From JAGNDO01 sp963704975 (lineage in GTDB: Bacteria > Chloroflexota > Anaerolineae > Caldilineales > Caldilineaceae), in NCBI GenBank assembly GCA_963704975.1, contig CAVPIK010000045.1, positions 89,611 to 153,610 on the forward strand: a DNA stretch of 64,000 nucleotides, written 5' to 3'. Numbering within the stretch: position 1 is the first letter of the stretch; every line of letters starts with the position of its first letter. Shown in pieces: positions 55,540 through 64,000 of this stretch. The translations under genes were made by a program, and so were the position numbers. The notes below the pieces were generated by a model that saw only the letters and a program-made list of their open reading frames with translations, did no database searches and was not told the origin of the DNA.

Positions 55540-55695
55540 GGGATAATCCCGGAAAGGGCCGGTTCTTCTTGGGTTGAGTAAATAGTCCTGGCCCATTCCG
55601 GGATTGATGGCCGATCACCCGCAGCTCGCACTCATTCCGGGAATGGGCCAAGGCCACTCACCCGACCCAAGAAGAACCGGCCTATTCCCGGAATG
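55540..55695. repeat. Nested inverted-repeat element upstream of the S10 gene
   Basis: Outer arms GGCCGGTTCTTCTTGGGT (55557-55574) with complement at 55665-55682; inner arms TGGCCCATTCC (55589-55599) with GGAATGGGCCA (55640-55650); a further TCCCGGAA/TTCCCGGAA pair flanks it. No open frame uses it convincingly. Confidence 0.65.
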
Positions 55696-55798
55696 TCCAC
55701 GCACATTCAACGCTGTTGCCCTTGCCAAGAAATTGTTTTCCAAAACTACACCACGTATCCTTCTCACTATTTCACCAAAAATCCCGAACGGAGCCATC

Positions 55799-57288
55799 AT
55801 GCCAGAAAAAGATCCAAAAAAACCAGACGAAACCCCCAAATCCACCGAAGCCCCAAACCCGCCCCGGTGGAGGACAAACAGTCCATCACCCAACACACCG
55901 CCATCATCAACGGCAAAGAAATCGCCTACACCGTCACCGCAGGCACCTATGTCCTAAAAGAAGAGGACGACAAGGCCAAGGCGTCCATCTTCTACGTCGC
56001 CTACACCCGCACGGACTTGGGCACCGACGCCCACCCCGGTGACCGGCCCATCACCTTCTCCTTCAACGGCGGACCGGGGTCGTCCTCGGTGTGGATGCAC
56101 CTGGGCATGTTGGGGCCGCGCATGGCCGCGGTCAACGAGGATGGCACGGTCCCGCCGCCCCCCTATCGCCCCACGGACAACCCCCACAGCCTGCTGGATG
56201 TGACCGATCTGGTCTTCATCGACCCGGTCAGCACGGGCTACAGCCGCCCCGCCCCCGGCGAAGAAGCGGACCAGTTCCACGGCGTGGAGAAGGATGTGGA
56301 GACCGTGGGCGAGTTCATCCGCCTGTGGACCAGCCGGGAGGGGCGCTGGACTTCGCCCAAATTCCTGATCGGCGAGAGCTATGGCACCACCCGGGCCGCC
56401 GCGCTGTCCGGCCATCTGCAGGACCGCCACGGACTCTTCCTCAACGGCATTCTGCTGATCTCCGTGGTGCTCAACTTCCAGACCCTGGACTTCAACCCCG
56501 GCAACGATCTGCCCCACATCCTCTTCCTGCCCACCTTTGCGGCCACGGCCTGGTATCACAACCGCTTGGCCCCGGATCTGCAAGCGGATCTGCGGGCCAC
56601 CCTGGATCAGGTGGAAGCCTTCGCCGCCGGAGACTACACCCTGGCCCTCATGCAGGGATCCGCCCTGCCCGCGGACAAACGGGCCGAGATCGTGGCCCAA
56701 CTGGCCCGCTTCACCGGCCTGTCCGAGGATTATGTCGAGCGCACCAATCTGCGCATCAACATCTTCCGCTTTGTCAAAGAGCTGCTGCGGGACCAGCGGC
56801 GCACGGTGGGCCGCCTGGACAGCCGCTTCCTGGGCATGGACCGGGACGCCGCCGGGGAGAGCATCGAGTACGATCCCAGCTATTCGGCCATCCAGGGGCT
56901 GTACACCGCGGTCCTCAACGACTATCTGCGCCGGGAACTCAAGTTCGAGAGCGATCTGCCCTACGAAATCCTGACCAGCCTCTACGAAAAGTGGGACTAC
57001 GGCAAGCACGCCAACAAATATCTCAACGTGGCCGAGACCCTGCGCGGGGCCATGAGCAAAAACCCCCACCTGCGCATCTTCGTGGCCAACGGCTATTTCG
57101 ACCTGGCCACCCCCTACTTTGCCACGGAATACACCCTAAACCACCTGGACATCGAGCCGCCCCTGCACGATAATATCACCATGCACTACTACCCCGCCGG
57201 CCACATGATGTACGTCCTGCCCGCCAGCCTGGCCCAGATCAAGCAGGACATGGCCGCCTTCCTGGCCGCATCGATCCCGGTGGGGTAA
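55799..57288 (+). CDS. S10-type serine carboxypeptidase-like protein (frameshifted once)
   Basis: About 496 residues; ATG at 55799, frame change near 55865 in a Pro/Lys-rich N-terminus. No signal peptide is evident. S10 motifs: F-N-G-G-P-G-S-S-S (oxyanion region), G-E-S-Y-G-T-T-R (catalytic Ser), N-G-Y-F-D-L-A-T-P (Asp) and A-G-H-M-M-Y (His). Bacterial S10 relatives act as peptidases on short peptides at low pH. The next gene begins 24 bases later. Confidence 0.88.
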
Positions 57289-57312
57289 CATTTTTGCAGC
57301 AGGAGGAAAAAG

Positions 57313-58416
57313 ATGGAACGGCAAATTCGACATCGTAGCCTGAGACGAGGCAACTTTTGGGGCATAGGGCTGGGGGGCATCTTGATGGTCCTTGCCCTGT
57401 TGGTCCGATCCCTGTTGCCGACCGGCGCGCCCATCAGCCCCACGGCAAGCCCAGCCGCCGCCCCCGTGGCGAATGTGCCGTCGGCACGCCCGGTTGCCCT
57501 CAATCCCGCTCAAGCCAAGGCCCCCAGCCCCCTCTTCACCTGGGATCCCCACGCCAAACGCCGGGCCGCCCCGCCCCCGGCCACGGAGATCCTGCTCGAT
57601 CTGCCCACCCTCACCCTCACCGCGGACCCGACGGGGAATCTCACCCTGGCGGGGCTGGCCCTGGACACCGTGGGCAATGTGGCGAATCTGGGCCTCACCC
57701 CCGACATGATCGCCAGCCTCAGCGCGGCCAACGTCCAGCACATCCAGCTTGCCACGGACGGGACCGGCCTGGCCGTGGAGGCCAACAACCTGCCCATCCT
57801 GGGCCTGGCCTGGGACGCGTCCAGCCTGACCCACAGCGCCCAACTCATGGCCGACGTGGGCGGCTTGCCCCAGATCTATGTCAAAGCCGCCCCCCTGCTC
57901 ACCCGTCTGCATGTTGATCTGGTGGCGGATGTGGGCCAACTGACCCGCACGGCCCAGCAATCCCCCATCCCCGTGGACAAGACCATCACCCAGGCCGACC
58001 CCGCCGCCCTGGCCGCCAGCGCCGGGCGGGATACGGCCACGGTCAACCTGCCCATCTTCTACTTCAGCAGCGGCAACCCATTTGTGCTGGGCCTGGACGC
58101 GGACAAATGGGAAGAGTTGACCGGCATGCCCGCCTCCCAACTGCGCCTGACCCCGGACCAGGTCCAGGCCATCAAAGCCGCGGGCATCCAGCACATCCGC
58201 CTCTCCACCGAGCCGGATGGCGTGTATGTGACCGTCAACGACGCCCCTCTGCCCACCCTGCTGTGGGGCCAAGGCGAAGTTCACAACCTCACGGCCCTGG
58301 CCGCCACCCTGACCAACACCGGCGGCAGCGAAAGCGCCGACACCCTGGCCACCGTGGATCAACTGGTACGGGCCTTGCAGTCGGTCAACGTGGGGTTGGA
58401 CATTCGTTTCCCCTAA
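57313..58416 (+). CDS. Unknown membrane-anchored protein with an internal repeat
   Basis: 367 residues, intact; ATG follows AGGAGG. N-terminal arginine-rich segment and one membrane helix (G-G-I-L-M-V-L-A-L-L-V), an Ala/Pro linker, then two copies of a module: L-T-P-D-M-I-A-S-L-S-A-A-N-V-Q-H-I-Q-L (about residue 133) and L-T-P-D-Q-V-Q-A-I-K-A-A-G-I-Q-H-I-R-L (about 278), each followed by a short beta stretch with L-P-I-L-G-L-A-W or L-P-T-L-L-W-G. No family recognised. Probably cotranscribed with the S10 gene. Confidence 0.7.
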   Translation: MERQIRHRSLRRGNFWGIGLGGILMVLALLVRSLLPTGAPISPTASPAAAPVANVPSARPVALNPAQAKAPSPLFTWDPHAKRRAAPPPATEILLDLPTLTLTADPTGNLTLAGLALDTVGNVANLGLTPDMIASLSAANVQHIQLATDGTGLAVEANNLPILGLAWDASSLTHSAQLMADVGGLPQIYVKAAPLLTRLHVDLVADVGQLTRTAQQSPIPVDKTITQADPAALAASAGRDTATVNLPIFYFSSGNPFVLGLDADKWEELTGMPASQLRLTPDQVQAIKAAGIQHIRLSTEPDGVYVTVNDAPLPTLLWGQGEVHNLTALAATLTNTGGSESADTLATVDQLVRALQSVNVGLDIRFP

Positions 58417-58421
58417 AAATC

Positions 58422-58478
58422 CCTAATCACAAAATCGCCCAATCTCTCATCGAGAGATTGGGCGATTTTGTGATTAGG
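58422..58478. terminator. Terminator between convergent genes
   Basis: Perfect 26-bp inverted repeat (CCTAATCACAAAATCGCCCA core) with a 5-base loop. Confidence 0.9.
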
Positions 58479-58499
58479 CGATTGGGCGATTGGCTTGAC

Positions 58500-59751
58500 T
58501 CAGCCTTCGGCCCAGGCCCGGTGGACCTCTTCGGCGATGATCTTGATCCCGGCGTGGACCTGGTCGGCGTCCCCGGCGTAGTTCATGCGGATGCACTCGT
58601 GGCGGTGCCGCCATTCTCCGGCCAGCCCTGGGAAGAAGTAGTGGCCGGGCACGATCAGCACCCCCCGCTCCTTCAGCCGCTCGTACAATTCCCCGCAGGT
58701 GATGGGCAGCCCCTCGAACCACAACCACAAAAAGATGGCCCCTTCCGGCTTGTGGATGTGGCAACGTCCCGGCTCGAAGGCTTCCCGCACCCAGTCCACG
58801 GCCTGCATGGCCTTGGCAAAATAGTGGGGCCGGATCACCTTCTGGCTGAGATCCAGGATCTGGCCCGTGCGCACGGCATCCAAGGCCAGGGCGGCGCCCA
58901 AGCTGTTGGGGGCCAGACTGATCACCGCGTTCATGCCGGTGATGGCCTGGACGACTTCGGGCGTGGCGATCACGATGCCCGTCCGCGCCCCCGGCAACCC
59001 CAACTTCGAGAGGCTCATACACAGGATCACGTGGGGTTCCCACACAGGGACGGCCTCAGTAAAAATGATGCCGGGAAAGGGCACCCCATAGGCGTTGTCG
59101 ATGATCAACGGGATGCCCTGGGCCTTGGCCAAGCGGCTCAACTTGGCGATCTCCCCCTCGGTGAGCACGTTGCCCGTGGGGTTGGTGGGCCGGGAGACGC
59201 AGATGGCCCCGATGCTGTCGTCCACGGTGAGGGCGTCGAAATCCACCCGATATTTGAAGAAGCCATCCGGGGTGAAATCGATCTGGGGGCGATGGGAAAC
59301 GAAGAGGTCCGGGCCGATGCCCACATCCTCATAGCCGATGTATTCCGGGGCCAGGGGCAGGAGGATCTGCTTGTGGCTGCCATCCGTCCATCAGCCCGCC
59401 GAAGAGGTTGAAGAGGAAGAAAAAGGCGGTCTGGCTGCCGTTGGTCAGGGCGATGTTTTCGGGACCGATGTCCCAGCCGCATTCCTGGCGCAGGAGGTCG
59501 GCCAGGGCGGCGATGAAGGGGCCGTTGCCCGTGGGCGAATCGTAGTTGCCGATCAGGGCCTCGAAATCGTTCTCGCTGTCCAACATGCGCTCCATGCGGG
59601 CGCGAAAAACCTCCAGGACGGCGGGGATCTGGCTGGGGTTGCCCCCGCCCAGCATGATCGTGTTCTCCTGGGCCAGCCCTTTGCCCAGGTCATCCATCAA
59701 GCGCAAAATGCCCGAATCGCCCATGAATTTGTGGCTAAACTGAGAGATCAT
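58500..59751 (-). CDS. avtA: Valine-pyruvate aminotransferase family (frameshifted once)
   Basis: About 417 residues from the ATG at 59751; the frame changes near 59385. Fold-type I aminotransferase: M-G-D-S-G-I-L-R-L-M-D-D-L-G, M-L-G-G-G-N-P, L-T-N-G-S-Q-T-A-F-F, L-P-L-A-P-E-Y-I-G-Y, S-R-P-T-N-P-T-G-N-V, and the PLP lysine in M-S-L-S-K-L-G-L-P-G-A-R-T-G. This set is the AvtA pattern. It interconverts valine/2-oxoisovalerate with alanine/pyruvate in the cytoplasm. Confidence 0.9.
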
Positions 59752-59949
59752 CAAAGCTCCTTGTGGGTCGTGGATCCGGGATCGGGGATCAGGGATCGAA
59801 AAGTTGGGAGGGAAGGGTAAAGTATAGGTCGATCCAGGGAGAAGGTCAACGATTGGCAGGCGGGTTTTTCGCACCTGTCGGTTGGAAGGGTAGAATAGGA
59901 ATAGGGCCAATCAACCGAGCAACCAATCAACCACCACAGGAGAAACCCC

Positions 59950-60351
59950 ATGACCACACCAAAAGACGACCGCCGCCGTGTCGATTCCGGCACAAAATGG
60001 GAAGCCATGGCCGGCTATTGTCGAGCCATCCGCGTGGGGGATCGCATCCTGGTTTCCGGCACCACGGCCACGGACGAGCACGGAAACCTGGTGGGCAGCG
60101 ATGATCCGGCAGCCCAAGCCCGTTTCGTCTTCGACAAGATCGAACGGGCCATTGTCGAGCTGGGCGGCAGCCTGGCCGACGTGGTGCGCACCCGGGTCTT
60201 CGTGGCCGAGATCTCCCACTGGGAGCGGGTGGCCCGGGTTCACGGTGAGCGCTTTGGGGATATCCGCCCGGTCAACACCCTGGTCCAGGCCCAATTGGTC
60301 GGCCCGGAATATCTGGTGGAGATCGAGGCAGAAGCGGTGGTGCGGGCGTGA
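59950..60351 (+). CDS. Rid (YjgF/YER057c) family protein lacking the catalytic Arg
   Basis: 133 residues, intact. V-G-D-R-I-L-V-S-G-T-T-A, V-V-R-T-R-V-F-V and V-E-I-E-A-E-A-V-V are family strands. RidA proper has an Arg that holds the imine substrate (P-A-R-S); here the site reads P-V-N-T with N109, so 2-aminoacrylate deaminase activity is doubtful and it belongs to another Rid subgroup. Overlaps the luciferase-like gene by 4 bases, suggesting a joint role, perhaps in breakdown of a heterocycle or amide. Confidence 0.85.
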   Translation: MTTPKDDRRRVDSGTKWEAMAGYCRAIRVGDRILVSGTTATDEHGNLVGSDDPAAQARFVFDKIERAIVELGGSLADVVRTRVFVAEISHWERVARVHGERFGDIRPVNTLVQAQLVGPEYLVEIEAEAVVRA

Positions 60352-61357
60352 AGTTTTCTCTCCGCCTCAACAACGACCTGACCCTCCCCGAATACGTCGC
60401 CCTGGCCCAGGCCGCCGAGACCGCGGGCTTCGACCAGATCTGGGTCAGCCACGATCTCTTTCTGCGCAGCGCGCCGGTGATTCTGGCGGCCATGGCCCAG
60501 GCCACCACGCGCATCGAGATCGGCACGGGCATCCTCAACCCGTACACCATCCACCCGGCGGAGATGGCCATGCTGGCCGCCACGATGGACGAGCTGAGCG
60601 GCAACCGCTTCAACCTGGGCCTGGCCGCCGGGGCCGGTGAGTTTTTGAAATGGGTGGGGATCGAGCAGTCTAAGCCCCTGGCCACGACCCGAGAGACGAT
60701 CCTGGCCGTGCGGGGATTGCTGCGGGGCGAACGGGTGGAGATGAACGGCGAGGTGCTGCAGCTGGAGCGGCGAGGCCTATCTGCGCTTCAAGCCGGGCCG
60801 GGTGACGCCCATCTATCTGGGCGCGATGGGGCCAAAGATGTTGGCCCTGGCCGGGGAGGTGGCCGACGGTGCCCTGCCCCTGCTCTTCCCGCCGGAACAC
60901 TATTTCGGGGTCAAGCCCTTCATCGATCAGGGGCTGGCCGTCGCGGGATCGACGCCTCGGCCCGCTGGATTTCGCCGCCTGCATTTGGGTTTCCTTGGAC
61001 GCGGACCGGGACGCCGCCCGCCGGGTCCTGGCCCACAAGATCGCCTACTACGGCCACGCCCTGGGCCCGCTGATCTGGGACCGCCTGGGCCTCACCCAGG
61101 CCGACTTCCGCCCCATCGAACAGGCCATGATGGTGGAACGGGACACGGACAAGGCCATCCGCCTGGTGGACGAGCGCATGTTGCGCATCGGCATCGTCGG
61201 CACCCCCGCCGACGTGATCGCCCGGCTGGAGCCGCTGGTCGCCGCCGGTGTCCGCCACCTCAGCTTCGGCCCGCCCCTGGGGCCGGATCCGCTGGCTGCG
61301 GTGGGGTTGTTGGGGGACGTGGTAGGATATTTTCAGCGGCTAGCAGGCAGCCGGTAG
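60348..61357 (+). CDS. LLM-class (luciferase-like) F420/FMN oxidoreductase (two frameshifts)
   Basis: About 335 residues; frames change near 60775 and 60950. Typical barrel features: A-E-T-A-G-F-D-Q-I-W-V-S-H-D, R-I-E-I-G-T-G-I-L-N-P-Y, H-P-A-E-M-A, R-F-N-L-G-L-A-A-G, P-I-Y-L-G-A-M-G-P-K-M-L and V-G-T-P-A-D-V-I-A-R-L. Closest in style to the F420-dependent methylene-tetrahydromethanopterin reductase-like branch. Translation is coupled to the Rid gene. Substrate unknown. Confidence 0.85.
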
Positions 61358-61387
61358 CATCTGCTCGACACCGCTACCGGCTATCTG

Positions 61388-61737
61388 CTAACCGCTACCT
61401 GCTGCATCTTCCCACGGGATCGGACTGACGTCATCATGCCGCAGTTCCCGCCGGGCGACGCGGTCGATGCGCAGGATCAGGCGGCAGGCCGGGTCCGGGC
61501 AGACGACGCGGCTGTCGGTCTCCATCCAGTCTGCCGGGTGGTTCATGCGCTGCTTGGCCGGCAGCAGGGGGATGGCGGCTTGCAGGGCATAGAGGCAGAA
61601 GTCCGCCCCGTCCGGCATGGAGAGCTTTCCCCGCGCAGGAAGACCCGGTCCCCCACGGTCATGGCGCACGTGCAGTGCCCCTCAATCGCCTCCACCACCA
61701 CTTCCAGATCGTACAACTCAAACCGATCGTCTGACAT
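61388..61737 (-). CDS. TIGR04076-type protein (frameshifted once)
   Basis: About 115 residues; frame change near 61625. V-V-V-E-A-I-E-G-H-C-T-C-A-M-T-V-G-D-R-V-F at the start and F-C-L-Y-A-L-Q-A-A-I-P-L-L-P-A after it match the TIGR04076 family of small proteins of unknown function. A C-P-D-P-A-C pair near the C-terminus might bind metal together with the N-terminal C-T-C. Confidence 0.7.
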
Positions 61738-61749
61738 GACACCCTCCAA

Positions 61750-61850
61750 AAGCAACCGCCGAGGACGCGGAGAGCGCAGAGATTGCGCAGAGAAATGAAG
61801 ATGTCTCTCTGCGCAACCTCTGCGCCCTCCACGCCCTCAGGCGCGTCGAA
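61750..61850. repeat. CGCAGAG short-period repeat with inverse copy
   Basis: CGCGGAGAGCGCAGAG-type units followed by the inverse CTCTGCGCAACCTCTGCGCC, able to fold back, between the TIGR04076 gene and the binding-protein end. Confidence 0.65.
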
Positions 61851-61857
61851 ACACTAC

Positions 61858-63085
61858 CTAGTTAAACGTCACCTGACCGGTGGAGCCGTCATAGGAGCCG
61901 ATCTGCTCGAAGGAGGCCAGATCATCGGATACCTGGTAGACGCCGTAGTTGACCACGGCCTGGTCGCCGTTGGCGTCCAGGAAGGTCTGCACCGCGGTGC
62001 CGATGTAGTGGTTGGCGATGAAGGGCAGCATGGACTTGACCGCCGCGCCGTCGTTGCCCGCGGCCAGGATGGTGAGCATGGCCACGTTGGCCGCGTCATA
62101 GGCGTAGTTGGTGAAGGGGCCGGGGGCCGCAGCCATACTTGGCCGTGAAGGCGTCCACGAAGGGCTGGGTGTTGGGCGTGGAGCTTTCGGCAAAGGAGAC
62201 CGAGACGAAGTTGGCGCTCTTGAGCAGTTCGGCATGGGCCGGGTCGGCCAGGATCTCCGGGTTGCTCAGGTTTTCCACGCCGATCCAATCCACGGCGCTC
62301 AGCACCGGGTCGGTGACGGCCAGTTGCAGTACCTTCTGGCCATCGCCCAGGAAGCAGATGCAGAAGAAGGCGGTGGAGCCGGAGGCCGATTGGGTGGCCA
62401 CGGCGCTGCTCACGGCCGCCACTTCGCCGGAGAGATCCGCCGGATCCGGGGCGTACTTGATCGTGGCCACCGTGCCGCCCGCCGCCTCAAAGCCGGCGGT
62501 GAAGACCCCGGCCATGCCGTTGCCAAAGGGGTCATCCATGTGCAGGATCACCACATTTTGGTAGCCCCGGGCTTCGGCAATCTGGACAAAGGCCTGCCCG
62601 GCGAAGGTGTCCGGCGGGTACATGACCCGGAAGATGTTGTCGCCGGGGATGCCGCCAGCCGGGCCGGAGGAGGCCGGGGCCACGATCACAATGTTGTTCT
62701 CATCGGCAAACTGCTTGGCCCCCAGCACTTCGCTGGTGGTGAGGGGTCCGACGATCACCTGGGCGCCGCTGGTCTGTACCACGGTCTGCACGCCCTTGGC
62801 CGCGCCGTCCGGCGTGCCCTCCGTGTCCGCGCTGGCGATGACAAACTGCACCCCGCGCCCGGCAGCGCTGAGTTGGGCGTTCATCTGCTCCACAGCCAAT
62901 TCAATGCCCTTGCTGAAATCCGTGCCGAAGGATCCCAGGGGACCGGTGAAGGGCTGGACCACGCCCAGGGTGATGGTTTCGGGACCGGCAGTGCCGTCCG
63001 CGGCGGGCGGCGGCGGGGCAGCGCACGCGCCCAGAACAAGGATCAAGACGAGGGCAAGGATGCCCAAAATGGACTTACGAGACAT
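61858..63085 (-). CDS. Branched-chain amino acid ABC transporter binding lipoprotein (frameshifted once)
   Basis: About 408 residues from the ATG at 63085; frame change near 62130. Signal peptide with lipobox L-G-A-C, C21 lipidated. LivJ-type fold: I-T-L-G-V-V-Q-P-F-T-G-P-L, G-I-E-L-A-V-E-Q-M-N, V-I-V-G-P-L-T-T-S-E-V and F-R-V-M-Y-P-P. Captures branched-chain amino acids or related compounds. Divergent to the permease gene at 63358, with a separate promoter. Confidence 0.9.
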
Positions 63086-63204
63086 GGTGTTCTCCCTTTT
63101 TGATGATAGGTTGGTACGTTGATGGGTTGAGTGGTTGGCGGACGGTGGCAACCGGTGGGACAGCATTCGGTTTGAGGGATGGGTGTGCAGAAAACTACCG
63201 GCGC

Positions 63205-63233
63205 AATATACCCTATTTGGTTCGTTCGTGCAA
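63205..63233 (-). promoter_or_regulatory. Promoter of the binding-protein gene
   Basis: Minus strand TTGCAC, 17-base spacer, TATATT; about 113-base leader. Confidence 0.7.
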
Positions 63234-63270
63234 TCGGCGATCAGATAATGGTCGAATCAGCCCACCCCAT

Positions 63271-63299
63271 TTGTTCCTCCTCCACGAACAGGCTATAAT
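63271..63299 (+). promoter_or_regulatory. Promoter of the permease gene
   Basis: TTGTTC, 17-base spacer, TATAAT; start near 63306. Divergent from the binding-protein promoter, so one regulator could serve both. Confidence 0.6.
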
Positions 63300-63357
63300 T
63301 GCCCGGAACGTCCAACAGCCAACCCCACATCCCCGCCCAGAAAGTGCAGCCCGCCCT

Positions 63358-64000
63358 TTGACCTCTGCCCTGCTGATCGATTCTCTCATACGCTCCCTGC
63401 CTGGTGGGCAGCCTCTACGCTCTCATGGCCCTGGGCTTGACCCTGACCTTTGCCGTGGCGCGCCTGCCCAACTTCGCCCACGCCGAGCTGATCACCGTGG
63501 GCGCGTACGCGGCCCTGGTGACCTCGCTGAACATTTCGGCCAACCCGTTCGTGGTGCTGGGGATCGCCGGGGTGGCCGGCGCGGTGGTGGCCTGGCTGGG
63601 CCATCGATTGGTCTTCCGCCCCCTGTCCAAGCACACCAACGCCGAGGGCGACGGCTCCATGTACAGCCTGATCCTGGCCTCCTTCGCCCTGGGGCTGATC
63701 TTGCGCTATCTGATTTTCCTGGTCGTGGACCGCTTCGACTACTTCGACAAACGCATCGCCGTGCCCTTGGAAGTGTGGGTACAGAGTGGCCCAATCACCT
63801 TGACCAACGTCTTTTTCTGGGTGATCCCGACCAGTTTGGTCTTGGTGATCGGCCTCAGCCTTCTGCTTAACTACACGAACTTGGGCCGAGAAATGCGGGC
63901 CTTGGCGGACAACGGCCCCCTGGCCCGCATCATCGGCGTGCCCGTGGATCAAGTCCACGATCTGACCTGGCTGCTGGCCGGGTTCATGGCCGGGATCGCC
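63358..64000 (+). CDS. Branched-chain amino acid ABC permease, LivH type (partial, frameshifted once)
   Basis: Runs off the window. Likely TTG start at 63358 and a frame change near 63400 (L-I-R-S-L then L-V-G-S-L-Y-A-L-M-A-L-G-L-T-L). Family features: L-P-N-F-A-H-A-E-L-I-T-V-G-A-Y and T-N-L-G-R-E-M-R-A-L-A-D-N-G-P-L-A-R-I-I-G-V with the ATPase-contact loop, then an L-L-A-G-F-M-A-G-I-A helix. LivM and the ATPases are expected beyond the window. The exact start is uncertain because no strong ribosome binding site is seen. Confidence 0.85.

Overview
The window is a high-GC chromosomal fragment of a free-living bacterium. I infer a Chloroflexota (Anaerolineae/Caldilineae-like) organism. The basis is the mix of PMT-type membrane glycosyltransferase fused to PA14/NHL domains, C25 (gingipain-type) peptidases, Thr/Pro stalk proteins, an inhibitory serpin, LTD/DUF11 nuclease, several sugar and amino acid ABC transporters, and many secreted proteins that end in a [VI]-[YF]-L-P-x-[IVL] tail. 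This is a family-level inference; no rRNA is present to confirm it. One tRNA (Leu, anticodon GAG) is present. No CRISPR, prophage or complete insertion sequence was seen.

Layout. 1-3 kb: end of a secreted protein, DinB-like protein, glnB-amtB. 3.7-11.3 kb: a PMT-PA14-NHL giant, a zinc peptidase and a serpin. 11.4-22.9 kb: housekeeping (tRNA-Leu, eno, cysteine desulfurase, sucCD, argH) with two eroded toxin-antitoxin loci, an RHH-HNH pair and a ChrA-Usp-methyltransferase operon. 23-29.7 kb: a sugar operon (ROK regulator, BadF-type kinase, amidohydrolase, binding protein, two permeases) with a recognisable promoter and operator. 31-34.7 kb: an Ior-type molybdenum oxidoreductase pair and an acyltransferase. 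34.7-37 kb: a caspase-like CHAT-FGE gene cut by a transposase remnant. 37-41 kb: palindromic repeats, a short ORF with an exceptional ribosome binding site, ettA and a PHP phosphatase. 41.3-49.6 kb: a tight six-gene operon joining two C25 peptidases, a PqqD-like protein, an HprK-like kinase and two membrane proteins sharing a fibronectin-like domain. 49.9-58.4 kb: secreted nuclease, glycosidase, S10 carboxypeptidase and an unknown secreted protein. 58.5-64 kb: valine-pyruvate aminotransferase, Rid/luciferase-like pair, TIGR04076 protein, and divergent branched-chain amino acid transport genes running off the end.

The most interesting system is the 41.3-49.6 kb operon, which begins at a TTGACA-N17-TAAAAA promoter. 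It pairs cytoplasmic HprK/PqqD proteins, otherwise typical of peptide-modification clusters, with exported cysteine peptidases. It sits beside several proteins carrying the shared Y-L-P tail. I propose, as inference only, an export, processing or surface-attachment pathway.

About two thirds of the genes are broken by single-base frameshifts, roughly one per kilobase, while family motifs continue cleanly in the next frame. This looks like uncorrected long-read indel error more than gene decay. Such genes are annotated as single CDS with approximate shift positions. Recurrent short-period repeats (8-10 bp) and nested palindromes fill most intergenic spaces.
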